This document shows positions 6,045 through 14,181 of a stretch of DNA of 15,620 nucleotides, piece after piece. How positions within the stretch are numbered: the stretch's first letter is position 1; each line of letters begins with the position of its first letter. Source of the DNA: an uncultured Clostridia bacterium (GTDB lineage Bacteria > Bacillota > Clostridia > Lachnospirales > Lachnospiraceae); the NCBI GenBank assembly GCA_946186175.1, contig CAMHMG010000044.1, positions 1-15,620 on the forward strand. Reading direction: 5' to 3'. A program made the position numbers and the translations under genes. The notes under the pieces are model-generated. The model made no database searches, was not told the origin of the DNA, and saw only the letters and a list, made by a program, of their open reading frames with translations.

Positions 6045-7189
6045 TTCAACACTCCTCCAAACACAATGATCCCGGCTGCTGTTATCAACACAGTTTTTGC
6101 CGCCTCCTGTGGAATACTTCCTTTCGGACCTATCGTCATTGAATAAAAACACAATTCATAACGGATCTCCACAGGATTACCCATTGCTGTCGTATCTGCG
6201 ATGATCGGTATATTTTCATCCATCGCTACAATCGGTATTTCAAACACTGAATTGCCGCCATCAGTAGTCTGATTGTAAAATATCTCATCACCCATTACCA
6301 GATAATCATAATAGGCACTGCTCCACAACAGTCTTGCGTATGCCTTGCCATCTTTTACGATCATCCATGTAGGAGAGCTTATAGAGGCTCTTCCGCTTCC
6401 CCCGATCATATTGACTTCTATTGCATATTCCCCATCCGGATAATCAACTTCCACAGGCTTTGGTGTGCCTGTAAGGAGCCATTCGTCCGGATCTTCTTCA
6501 TCCGAAGCCCTGCTGTTATTTCTTTGTTCATCTTCCTTTGCAATCTGCTTAAGATAGTCCTCGTCCTCCTGTCCATATGCCTTGATCGCATCTGCGATCA
6601 TATCATAATCCGGAATCTGTATCCGACAGGAATCCTCAGGAAGTGACGATGCATCAAAAACCAGTTCCCGGTCATACCACTTTTTCCTCGCTTTACTGTA
6701 TGCCGCACATTTTATCTCTTTGTTAAGCGCCTCAACAGGAATTGTAAAAACTGTCTGTTCCTCAACTTCCCTATAATCGATCCACTTATCGGAATCGGCG
6801 GCAGCCTGCTTGGCTGTTCCCATGTATACATAAAGATAACTCATGCTCGGAATCGTGATCTCAGCAGTCAATTCTCCATTATCAGCGATCAGATATGCCT
6901 GAGAAATTTTGAAATACTTTGAGTCAGAAACCACTTCTATGGGATATCTTCCATCAACGATATCCATACCATATATCGGAGTCATCCCATACTGTAATAT
7001 CTCCCTATGCCGTATTCCATGCTGAATCTTCATCACTTCAGACCAGTATTGCTCATTTTTATCTTCCTGACCGTCATCCTTAACATTCTGTCCGGCCCTC
7101 GCCGGTGCAAAAAAAAGAACGGACATCTGTACAATAAGATATATCCCGATTATTATCTTTTTGAAGTATTGATCATATTTTCGATCCAT
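6014..7189 (-). CDS. Membrane-anchored surface protein with two NEAT-like domains
   Basis: This 391-residue protein has a signal peptide (residues 1-32, basic start, hydrophobic IIIGIYLIVQMSVLFF, cut after ARA). Two related beta-rich domains follow: about 77-181 and 248-348, each opening with DG-x-Y-x-IEV. The second contains WMIVKDGKAYARLLWSSAYYDYL and an ADTTAMG segment; the first contains LYVYMGTAKQAA and a Tyr/basic stretch (AAYSKARKKWYDRELVF) in the place of the NEAT beta7-beta8 hairpin that holds the heme-coordinating tyrosines. An acidic linker (about 195-245) separates them. It ends with one membrane helix (365-384) and a basic tail, with no LPxTG motif. NEAT domains bind heme and related tetrapyrroles at the Gram-positive surface, which suits its place in this operon, but the assignment rests on pattern and the heme-binding residues are not verified. 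It begins 18 bases after the permease stop. Confidence 0.7.
   Translation of the reverse strand: MDRKYDQYFKKIIIGIYLIVQMSVLFFAPARAGQNVKDDGQEDKNEQYWSEVMKIQHGIRHREILQYGMTPIYGMDIVDGRYPIEVVSDSKYFKISQAYLIADNGELTAEITIPSMSYLYVYMGTAKQAAADSDKWIDYREVEEQTVFTIPVEALNKEIKCAAYSKARKKWYDRELVFDASSLPEDSCRIQIPDYDMIADAIKAYGQEDEDYLKQIAKEDEQRNNSRASDEEDPDEWLLTGTPKPVEVDYPDGEYAIEVNMIGGSGRASISSPTWMIVKDGKAYARLLWSSAYYDYLVMGDEIFYNQTTDGGNSVFEIPIVAMDENIPIIADTTAMGNPVEIRYELCFYSMTIGPKGSIPQEAAKTVLITAAGIIVFGGVLNWIRKKKRKV
6052..6058 (-). promoter_or_regulatory. Ribosome binding site deciding a TTG start
   Basis: On the minus strand GGAGGAG (6058 to 6052) precedes TTG at 6044-6042 by seven bases. The first in-frame ATG downstream is inside the conserved FFPLFMDL motif and would remove its beginning. 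The site lies within the coding end of the preceding gene. Confidence 0.7.
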
Positions 7190-7207
7190 TCATTTAACAC
7201 CACACAA

Positions 7208-7939
7208 TCACAGGTTTTTCTTTTTATAGATAAATAAAATAGCCATTAAGCCAAACACTGCCAGATATAGTCCAAGCACCATAAAGCCGAAGAAACCGGG
7301 ATGTTCCCCATGGGCAATCTTTCTGATCATATCACAACTTTGTGATAGCGGAAGCAATGAGATCACCTGTCGAAATCCTGCCGGCATTTGATCTGTAGAG
7401 AAGAAAGTGTTACACAAAAAAGACATTGGCATTATGATATAGGACGTATACCTGGGTGCATCGGAATAACTCTTCGCCAAAAATGACAACACCACTGCAA
7501 TTGTTGAAAAAACCATCCCGTTCAAAAACATGATCAGAAATGATAACCCATTGTAAGAAAGTCCTGTCTGTATCGGACATGTAAGCAGCAAGATCAACCC
7601 CGCAGCATACATTCCCCTAAGACTCCCTCCAAGCACCTGTCCCAAAATAAACTGCCATAGCGGTGTCGGAGATATCATCACCTGATCAAGCGCCTTTTCA
7701 TATAACCTCTGTACGCTCATACTCTGTGCCACTGCACTGAAACTTCCTGTCATGGTCGCCATAGCAACAACTCCCGGAATCAGAAAATTAAGATATGGTA
7801 CCCCATGCGAAGTGGTCTGAATCCCCAGACCGAATATTATCAGATACATAACCGGTGAGATGATCGCTGCAACTGTTATTTTATAAAAATCTCTGCGGAA
7901 TTCTACCCATTTTTCCCATAAAACTGTCAATACTCCCAT
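7208..7939 (-). CDS. ABC-2-type transporter permease
   Basis: This 243-residue membrane protein is the permease partner of the ATPase just upstream. About six hydrophobic segments are visible, beginning with AAIISPVMYLIIFGLGI. The ABC-2 conserved region MISPTPLWQFILGQVLGG lies after the second segment, and a NTFFSTDQMPAGFRQ-ISLLPLSQSCDMIR region precedes the last segment, as in the NodJ/DrrB-like branch. The C-terminus is basic (YKKKNL). The ATG at 7939 is chosen because GGAAGGAG lies upstream (14-base spacing, rather long) and it begins four bases after the ATPase stop; an ATG at 7981 would overlap the ATPase by 38 bases and has a weaker site. ABC-2 systems mostly export; the substrate is unknown. 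Confidence 0.85.
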   Translation of the reverse strand: MGVLTVLWEKWVEFRRDFYKITVAAIISPVMYLIIFGLGIQTTSHGVPYLNFLIPGVVAMATMTGSFSAVAQSMSVQRLYEKALDQVMISPTPLWQFILGQVLGGSLRGMYAAGLILLLTCPIQTGLSYNGLSFLIMFLNGMVFSTIAVVLSFLAKSYSDAPRYTSYIIMPMSFLCNTFFSTDQMPAGFRQVISLLPLSQSCDMIRKIAHGEHPGFFGFMVLGLYLAVFGLMAILFIYKKKNL

Positions 7940-7943
7940 CAGT

Positions 7944-8780
7944 CTATTCCAATCTCCTTCCCGCACCTTCAATAAAAACATCTTCTAAAGTGGTTGCCCG
8001 GAAAAAAGCCTGTTTATCTGTATTTTTCAGAAATTGAAATGCCTCTTCCTTATCATTGAAATAATATGTTGACATTCCCTCTTCTGAGACTTCATCGACT
8101 GCAAATGCACCCTGCTCACGAATCAATTCAGCGGGGGTATTAAGCTTTTGCAATCTTCCACGATTGAGTAATGCCACCCTGTCGCACAAGGTCTGCGCTT
8201 CTTCCATATAATGCGTTGTCAGAATAATTGTCATATTCTGATTATTGACCTGTCTTAGCAAATTCCACATCTGCCTTCTGGATAGTGCATCCATTCCGGC
8301 TGTCGGCTCATCTAACAGCAATATTTCAGGCTCCACCAGTAACGCACGACAGATCATTAATTTTCTTTTCATTCCTCCGGACAGATGTCTGACCGTTCTC
8401 TTTCGAAACTCCTTTAAACCGGTAAACTCCAACAATTCATCACTTTTTTCCCTGATCACTTTGGCGGGAAGATAATAAAGCTTTCCCTGATATTGCATCA
8501 CCTCGTCCATTGTCATATCCTGACGCATGGAATACTCCTGCGTGATCACACATAGCTTTCTTTTTTGCTCGGAGGCTTTTCTGTCAAGCTTGTGTCCATC
8601 TATGAATACCTCTCCTGAACTTGGCAGCAATACGGTGGAGATCATACTGATTATAGTCGTCTTACCTGCTCCGTTCGGACCTAAAAGACCGAAGAATTCT
8701 CCTGTATTAATCTTAAGGCTCAAATCGTCAACAGCCTTGAAATCTCCAAATTGTTTTGTCAGACCCCTAAGCTCGATCAT
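7944..8780 (-). CDS. ABC transporter ATP-binding protein, CcmA/NodI-like
   Basis: This 278-residue cytoplasmic ATPase is complete: Walker A GPNGAGKTT (34-42), Q-loop Gln81 (VITQEYS), signature LSGGM (133-137), Walker B ILLLDEP (153-159) and the switch His190 (TTHYMEEA). A C-terminal extension of about 70 residues after the nucleotide-binding core is typical of ABC-2 exporters (NodI, DrrA, CcmA families). It energises the permease encoded next. Its ATG overlaps the cbiL stop as ATGA, indicating translational coupling to the corrinoid genes. Its substrate is not readable. Cobalt or cobalamin importers are ECF or BtuCD systems with different permeases, so this is not one of those. Confidence 0.93.
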   Translation of the reverse strand: MIELRGLTKQFGDFKAVDDLSLKINTGEFFGLLGPNGAGKTTIISMISTVLLPSSGEVFIDGHKLDRKASEQKRKLCVITQEYSMRQDMTMDEVMQYQGKLYYLPAKVIREKSDELLEFTGLKEFRKRTVRHLSGGMKRKLMICRALLVEPEILLLDEPTAGMDALSRRQMWNLLRQVNNQNMTIILTTHYMEEAQTLCDRVALLNRGRLQKLNTPAELIREQGAFAVDEVSEEGMSTYYFNDKEEAFQFLKNTDKQAFFRATTLEDVFIEGAGRRLE

Positions 8781-9469
8781 TCTTTCGAACCTTCTTTCGC
8801 AATAATAAGAGAGAAATATCCGGCATCATCCGGAATCTCCTCAAGACTGTTGTACACCTTTTCCGTTTCCATACTGCAGTTTTCAACTGCCTGAACATTC
8901 ATACCGCAGCCTCTTAACATCTCTTTAACCTCTTTCATATGACTGGCCGACTTCATCAACACGTAGTTACCATCATATGAAAGAGGTTCGTCTGTCTTAT
9001 GGATAGCCGGTATTATATGCAATGGTTCATCCCATTCAGCTAAAGGCAGATTAAGTCTTGCAGCAGCGGCGCAAAAAGATGTTATTCCGCTTACTAACTG
9101 CACCTTGTAACCATCACTTACCAAAATGTGCTGTAAGTAGCTAAAGGTACAATATATAGTGGAATCTCCCAATGTCAGATATACTACATTTTTCCCCTGA
9201 TCAAGATAGGATTCAATGAGTTTTGCACCCTTTTCATGTTCCTTTTGTATCATTTCCCGATCCTTGACCATTGGCATATAAATCGGTACCAGCGTTTTAT
9301 CAGCTATTTCCGGAATCATGGCCTGCGCTATTTTATATGCCACAGATTCTTCTGCCTTTTTGCCAGGCACAGCTATAACGTCATTTTCCTGAATCAGTCT
9401 GACAGCCTTCAATGTCATAAGCTCCGGATCTCCCGGTCCTACTCCGACACCATATGCAATTCCTTTCAT
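8777..9469 (-). CDS. cbiL: Cobalt-factor II / precorrin-2 C20-methyltransferase
   Basis: This 230-residue SAM-dependent enzyme methylates C20 of cobalt-factor II (cobalt-sirohydrochlorin), giving cobalt-factor III in the anaerobic pathway. It has the tetrapyrrole-methylase fold: GVGVGPGDPE (7-16), YLTLGDSTIYCTFSYL (97-112, the conserved TLGDP/S loop) and VSGITSFCAAAA (126-137). The DSTIY variant and length match CbiL/CobI. It is the only post-uroporphyrinogen corrin-ring methylase here; later enzymes (CbiH, F, G, D, J, E, T, C) must lie elsewhere or be absent. Its ATG overlaps the cobA-hemD stop and its stop overlaps the ATPase ATG. Confidence 0.93.
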   Translation of the reverse strand: MKGIAYGVGVGPGDPELMTLKAVRLIQENDVIAVPGKKAEESVAYKIAQAMIPEIADKTLVPIYMPMVKDREMIQKEHEKGAKLIESYLDQGKNVVYLTLGDSTIYCTFSYLQHILVSDGYKVQLVSGITSFCAAAARLNLPLAEWDEPLHIIPAIHKTDEPLSYDGNYVLMKSASHMKEVKEMLRGCGMNVQAVENCSMETEKVYNSLEEIPDDAGYFSLIIAKEGSKE

Positions 9470-10992
9470 ACTCCATGTCCCTCCATTTTGCTCACTTCAT
9501 CCTTTAAACACTTAACCATAGCCTCAAGTGTCGATGTTTGGGCAGTCAATGTCTGCATGCCGTAAGTCTTTGCAGCCGCACAGGTCTGCTGTCCGATACA
9601 TACAGCCTTTATATGCTTATAATCTGCCTCCTTATATGCCTGTACAAATCCATGAACTGTAGATGCGCTTGTAAACATCACATAGTCGACACCGCCATTC
9701 TCAGTCAGAATGTCCTTGTATAAAGGATCCTGTAACTCATATTCAGTATCATAAATCGGAATATCCGTCACACTTACTCCATCTCTCTTTAAGAGTTCAT
9801 CCACCAGTTCCTTATTACCCAGCTTAGCGCGAGGTATCAAAACTTTACTGTTTTCATCTACTATTTTTGCCAATTCTCTTCCCAAGGTCTGTCCATCATA
9901 TACAGAAGGGATAAAATCAGGTTTAATTCCGTATCTATTTAATTCTCTTTCTGAGCCCTGACCAATGACAGCAATTTTAACCATGTACAATATCCTGATA
10001 TCATGTTCTCTGATCAATTCATCAAAGAATATATTCACACCGCTAGGACTCGTAAATACCAGCCAGTCATATTGACCGTTCATAAGATCACTAAAAATAG
10101 TTTTATACTGTTCTTCCTGCATTGTTGAATTAATCTTAATAGTCGGCACTTCAAGTACCTCTCCGCCTTCTGCTCTCAACATTTTCGCCAGACGGGATGA
10201 CATGCTCCTTGGTCTTGTGATCATCACAGAAATCCCCGAAAGCGGTAGTTTTTCATACCATCCAAATTCATCTGCCAAAGCGCATACATTTCCCACTATG
10301 ATGATTGCAGGCGTCGGAATATTCCGTTCCTCACAACACTTAACAAGTGTGCCTAACGTTGCACTTATGCGCTCCTGTCTCACAGTCGTTCCCTTTATGA
10401 GAATAGCCGCCGGCGTCTCCGGATTCATTCCCTCACTAAGAAGTCCCGTACAAATGTCAGGAAGCGCTGCGATCCCCATCAGAAAAACAAGAGTTCCCTT
10501 TGTTTTTACAAGGGCAGAGAAATCTATATCATAGGTATGATCCTTTCGTTTGTGTCCTGTGATTATATGCACACTTGAGCAATAGTCCCTGTGTGTTACA
10601 GGAATCCCCTGATATGCCGGAACAGCCAGTGCACTTGTAATACCGGGAACAATTTCTATAGGAATGTTATTATGGGTAAGAACTTCTATTTCCTCACCAC
10701 CTCTGCCAAAAAGAAAAGGGTCACCGCCTTTAAGTCTAACCACCCGGTTCCCTTTAAGTGCCTCGTCAAGAAGAAGCTCATTTATCTCCTCCTGCTTTAA
10801 ATAATGGCAGCCGGACCTTTTCCCTGCAAATATTTTCTTAACACCTTGAGGAATCATCCCAAGTATCTGCAAACTGACAAGTGCATCATAGACCACAACA
10901 TCCGCCTGCTCGAGAACTTCTCTGCCACGTAGTGTAAGCAACCCCGGATCCCCGGGACCGGCTCCCACTAGCCACACTTTTCCTTTACTCAT
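9466..10992 (-). CDS. cobA-hemD: Uroporphyrinogen III C-methyltransferase / uroporphyrinogen III synthase fusion
   Basis: This 508-residue bifunctional cytoplasmic protein does two consecutive steps. Residues 1-245 are CobA (SUMT), which adds two methyl groups from SAM to uroporphyrinogen III to make precorrin-2: VGAGPGDPGLLTLRG (9-23), VVYDALVS, LKGGDPFLFGRGGEE (88-101) and VPGITSALAVPAYQGIPVTHR. Residues about 253-500 are HemD, which cyclises hydroxymethylbilane to uroporphyrinogen III; it begins GISVMITRPRSMSSRLA and includes WLVFTSPSGV and YVMFTSASTV. Such fusions are common in Clostridia. Starts with ATG 10992, GGAAGGAG seven bases upstream, overlapping the hemC stop. Confidence 0.96.
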   Translation of the reverse strand: MSKGKVWLVGAGPGDPGLLTLRGREVLEQADVVVYDALVSLQILGMIPQGVKKIFAGKRSGCHYLKQEEINELLLDEALKGNRVVRLKGGDPFLFGRGGEEIEVLTHNNIPIEIVPGITSALAVPAYQGIPVTHRDYCSSVHIITGHKRKDHTYDIDFSALVKTKGTLVFLMGIAALPDICTGLLSEGMNPETPAAILIKGTTVRQERISATLGTLVKCCEERNIPTPAIIIVGNVCALADEFGWYEKLPLSGISVMITRPRSMSSRLAKMLRAEGGEVLEVPTIKINSTMQEEQYKTIFSDLMNGQYDWLVFTSPSGVNIFFDELIREHDIRILYMVKIAVIGQGSERELNRYGIKPDFIPSVYDGQTLGRELAKIVDENSKVLIPRAKLGNKELVDELLKRDGVSVTDIPIYDTEYELQDPLYKDILTENGGVDYVMFTSASTVHGFVQAYKEADYKHIKAVCIGQQTCAAAKTYGMQTLTAQTSTLEAMVKCLKDEVSKMEGHGV

Positions 10993-11873
10993 ATAGCTGC
11001 TCCTTCCTTAAGGGTTTTTGCAAGTCTTATACCTATCTCACGGGCTTTGGAAATATCTCCCGACAATTCTCCTGTGCGTACCACCCCTGTACTTTCTTCG
11101 TAATATAATCCTCTAAGATAGAGCTTATCATCCTTCAAAACAGCATGTGCGCACACCGGAGAAGTACAGCCTCCATCAAGTTCTGTAACATAAGCCCGTT
11201 CTGCAATTGCAGCCGCTCTCGAACCTGTATCATCATATCCTCTAAGCCACTCATAATCTGCATTTTCATTGCCCTGAACCGCTATAATTCCCTGTCCCGC
11301 TGCAGGTATCATTTCTTCCAGTGTGAAATACCGGCTGATCCTTTCTTCCAATCCTAATCGTATGAGGCCTGCCGCCGCCAAAACCAGTGCGCCAAACTGT
11401 CCCTCATCAAGCTTTTTCAGACGGGTTTGTATATTGCCACGCACCGGGAGAATTTCATGATCCGGATATAATTTCTTTAACTGAAGCTGTCTTCTCAGAC
11501 TGGATGAGCCTATAGGCAGATCATCAGATAATTCCTTCACCCCTTTAGGAAGAACCAATACATCTCTTGGATCCTCCCTTCTGGAATAAGCCAGAATGGG
11601 TAGCTTTGGTGAGATCTGCATAGGCATATCTTTCAAACTGTGCACTGTAAGATCAGCGGTACCTGCAAGTAACGCCTGATCTAATTCTTTCACAAACAGA
11701 CCTTTCCCGCCGATTTTATCCAGAGTGCGATCAAGCACCTTATCACCGGTTGTCTTCATAGTTACCAAAGATGCACTTATCCCGGTAACATTTTCCTCTA
11801 TGTATTTCATCAATGTATTACTTTGCAAAACCGCCAGCCTGCTCTCACGGCTGGCAATGATCACTTGTCTCAT
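10989..11873 (-). CDS. hemC: Porphobilinogen deaminase (hydroxymethylbilane synthase)
   Basis: This 294-residue enzyme joins four porphobilinogen units into hydroxymethylbilane. Conserved parts are present: ASRESRLA at the start (substrate-binding Arg/Ser), GGKGLFVKELD, HSLKDMP (81-84; Asp82 equivalent to the E. coli catalytic Asp), SSLRR, and DGGCTSPV with Cys236, the attachment point of the dipyrromethane cofactor. Its length is normal for bacteria (about 300). The start ATG overlaps the hemL stop as ATGA and the stop overlaps the cobA-hemD start the same way, so translation is coupled through both junctions. Confidence 0.96.
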   Translation of the reverse strand: MRQVIIASRESRLAVLQSNTLMKYIEENVTGISASLVTMKTTGDKVLDRTLDKIGGKGLFVKELDQALLAGTADLTVHSLKDMPMQISPKLPILAYSRREDPRDVLVLPKGVKELSDDLPIGSSSLRRQLQLKKLYPDHEILPVRGNIQTRLKKLDEGQFGALVLAAAGLIRLGLEERISRYFTLEEMIPAAGQGIIAVQGNENADYEWLRGYDDTGSRAAAIAERAYVTELDGGCTSPVCAHAVLKDDKLYLRGLYYEESTGVVRTGELSGDISKAREIGIRLAKTLKEGAAI

Positions 11874-13144
11874 AAAACTATCTTCCTTACAACATCCAGT
11901 GTACGTTCCAGATCTTCATCCGTGTGAGATGCAGAAAGGAACATTGCTTCAAATTGAGAAGGTGCAAGGTAAATACCCTGCTCTAACATTTGCTTAAAAT
12001 ATGTTCTATAATGATCCGTATTACTCGTCTGGGCGGATTCATAATCGCGAACCTGCTTATCCGTGAAGAATACGCAACCCAGTGAGCCAACGTGATTCAG
12101 ACAATGTTCTATCCCTAGATCCGTTAATATCTCATCAAGAGAAGTGAAGAACCTGTCTGCTTTTTGATTCAATTCCTCATAAAATGAAGGAGTGTCCTTA
12201 AGAACCTTAAGCTGCGCATATCCAGCCGCCATTGCTACCGGATTACCGCTTAATGTTCCCGCCTGATACACGGAACCTATCGGTGCCACAAGCGACATCA
12301 CATCTTTTCTTCCGCCATATGCTCCGACCGGCATCCCGCCTCCAATGATCTTGCCGTAGGTAGTCAGATCCGGCGTAACACCATAATATCCCTGTGCTCC
12401 GTCAAGCGCCAGACGGAAGCCCGTTATCACCTCATCAAATATCAAAAGACTTCCATGTTCTGTACAGATATCTCTAAGAAACTCCAGAAATCCAGGTTCA
12501 GGAAGCACGACACCCATATTAGCCCCTACCGGTTCAACGATCACCGCCGCGATTTGATCCGGGTTTGCCGCAAAAAGAGCACGAACACTGTCCGGGTCAT
12601 TATAAGCAGCAGTCAATGTATCCACAGTACATCCCTCCGGCACTCCTGCACTGCCGGGAATACCCTGTGTCATCAGCCCTGAGCCGGCATTTACCAAAAG
12701 CGCATCACTATGCCCATGATAGCATCCGGCAAATTTGATGATCTTATTCCTTTCGGTATATCCTCTTGCAACACGGATTGCACTCATAACAGCTTCCGTT
12801 CCGGAATTAACCATACGCACCATCTCTACAGATGGCACCAGCGAACAGATCAGTTCTGCCATATCAACCTCAACAGAAGATGCCGCCCCAAAGCTCAGCC
12901 CGTCCCGCACTGCACGCTCCACACTTTCCAATACATAGGGATGCCCGTGTCCTAAGATCATCGGTCCCCATGAACCTATATAATCAATATATTCATTGCC
13001 ATCAACATCATATATCCTGTCTCCCTTACTACGCCTTATAAACCTGGGAGTCATACCTACCGATCCAAATGCACGCACCGGGCTGTTGACTCCACCGGGG
13101 ATACATTTTTTTGCCTGTTCAAATAATTCTTCTGATCTTGTCAT
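11870..13144 (-). CDS. hemL: Glutamate-1-semialdehyde 2,1-aminomutase
   Basis: This 424-residue PLP enzyme converts glutamate-1-semialdehyde to 5-aminolevulinate, completing the C5 route started by HemA. Key parts: GGVNSPVRAF at the N-terminus (substrate region of HemL), MVNSGTEAVMSAIRVAR, YHGHSD (142-147), LLIFDEVITGFR (233-244) and the PLP lysine Lys265 in TYGKIIGGGMPVGAYGG. The length is the family norm (about 425-430). The start overlaps the hemB stop by one base (TAATG). Distinguished from other class III aminotransferases by the HemL-specific GGVNSPVRAF and GAYGGR motifs. Confidence 0.96.
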   Translation of the reverse strand: MTRSEELFEQAKKCIPGGVNSPVRAFGSVGMTPRFIRRSKGDRIYDVDGNEYIDYIGSWGPMILGHGHPYVLESVERAVRDGLSFGAASSVEVDMAELICSLVPSVEMVRMVNSGTEAVMSAIRVARGYTERNKIIKFAGCYHGHSDALLVNAGSGLMTQGIPGSAGVPEGCTVDTLTAAYNDPDSVRALFAANPDQIAAVIVEPVGANMGVVLPEPGFLEFLRDICTEHGSLLIFDEVITGFRLALDGAQGYYGVTPDLTTYGKIIGGGMPVGAYGGRKDVMSLVAPIGSVYQAGTLSGNPVAMAAGYAQLKVLKDTPSFYEELNQKADRFFTSLDEILTDLGIEHCLNHVGSLGCVFFTDKQVRDYESAQTSNTDHYRTYFKQMLEQGIYLAPSQFEAMFLSASHTDEDLERTLDVVRKIVL

Positions 13145-14127
13145 TATCCGATCAAGCCCTCCTTTATAAATTTTGCAAGTTCCTTTGCATAATATGTAAT
13201 ATAAATATCAGCACCTGCTCTATATGACGACGCCGCCATCTCGCAGACTATCCTGTCCTCATCAATCCATCCGTTAGCTGCAGCCGCCTTCACCATTGCA
13301 TACTCCCCGCTCACGCTGTAGGTGGCAATTGGAATATCTGTGCAGTCGTGTACCTCTCTTACAAGATCAAGATAACTCATGGCCGGCTTTACCATAATGA
13401 TATCCGCACCTTCATCCACATCCAGAAGCGCTTCTTTCAGCGCTTCCCTGCGATTATGAAAATCCATCTGATAACTTTTGCGATCGCCAAAAGCCGGTGC
13501 AGAACCTGCGGCTTCCCTAAATGGTCCATAAAAAGCAGATGCAAATTTGACCGCATATGACATAATAGGGATTCCTGTGTATCCCTGATCATCCAGCGCA
13601 TCTCTGATCGCGGCAATCCTGCCGTCCATCATATCGGATGGCGCCACCATCTGAGCTCCTGCATTTACATGGGACACTGCGGTTTTCGCCAACAGCTTCA
13701 ATGTCTCGTCATTATCTACGTCGTGTCCGCAAAGCACTCCGCAATGTCCGTGTGAAGTATATTCGCACATACAGACATCCGTAATACGATACAGATGCGG
13801 ATAATCCGCCTTCACATGGGAAAGGGCTCTTTGGACAATACCATCCGGCGCATATGCCTGACTCCCCTGCTCGTCCTTAATTTCCGGAATTCCAAAAAAC
13901 ATGACATTGCTGACTCCTGCATCCGAAAGCCTGTCCAGTTCTTCATCCATACGGTCAATAGTATATCTGTATTGACCGGGCAACGATGCAATCTCCTCTG
14001 CCTTGTTCTCTCCATCCATAACGAACATAGGATAGATCAGAGAATCTTTACTGATCCTTGTTTCCCTTACCATCCTTCTTAAAGTTTCACTGTTTCTTAA
14101 TCTTCTTGGTCTTTGTCGAAGCTGCAT
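13144..14127 (-). CDS. hemB: Porphobilinogen synthase (5-aminolevulinate dehydratase)
   Basis: This 327-residue enzyme condenses two 5-aminolevulinate molecules to porphobilinogen. It carries the zinc-type metal site: Cys119, Cys121 and Cys129 in CMCEYTSHGHCG. The two Schiff-base lysines are Lys194 (YAVKFASAFYGPFREA) and Lys247 (IMVKPAMSYLD). The N-terminus RPRRLRNSETLRRMVRET is typical of the family. The length agrees with E. coli HemB (about 324). It begins 54 bases after hemA with GAGGG four bases upstream, and its stop overlaps the hemL ATG. Confidence 0.97.
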   Translation of the reverse strand: MQLRQRPRRLRNSETLRRMVRETRISKDSLIYPMFVMDGENKAEEIASLPGQYRYTIDRMDEELDRLSDAGVSNVMFFGIPEIKDEQGSQAYAPDGIVQRALSHVKADYPHLYRITDVCMCEYTSHGHCGVLCGHDVDNDETLKLLAKTAVSHVNAGAQMVAPSDMMDGRIAAIRDALDDQGYTGIPIMSYAVKFASAFYGPFREAAGSAPAFGDRKSYQMDFHNRREALKEALLDVDEGADIIMVKPAMSYLDLVREVHDCTDIPIATYSVSGEYAMVKAAAANGWIDEDRIVCEMAASSYRAGADIYITYYAKELAKFIKEGLIG

Positions 14128-14181
14128 TTTTCCCTCTTTCCGGATAATCTTCCTGTATTTACCTGAATTTATCCATTGTGA

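Noticed and set aside
5601..6146. 181-residue plus-strand frame
   Set aside because: Antisense shadow of the sirC-cbiK gene; composition rich in Phe, Ile, Tyr and His with no family features.
7208..8780. Cobalt or cobalamin importer (CbiMNQO or BtuCD type)
   Set aside because: The permease has the ABC-2 exporter pattern, and there is no CbiM/CbiN/CbiQ, BtuC-type permease or solute-binding protein of that family.
12710..12955. Overlapping plus-strand frames inside hemL
   Set aside because: Antisense shadows of a clearly conserved enzyme; low-complexity His/Ser/Thr-rich translations without ribosome binding sites.
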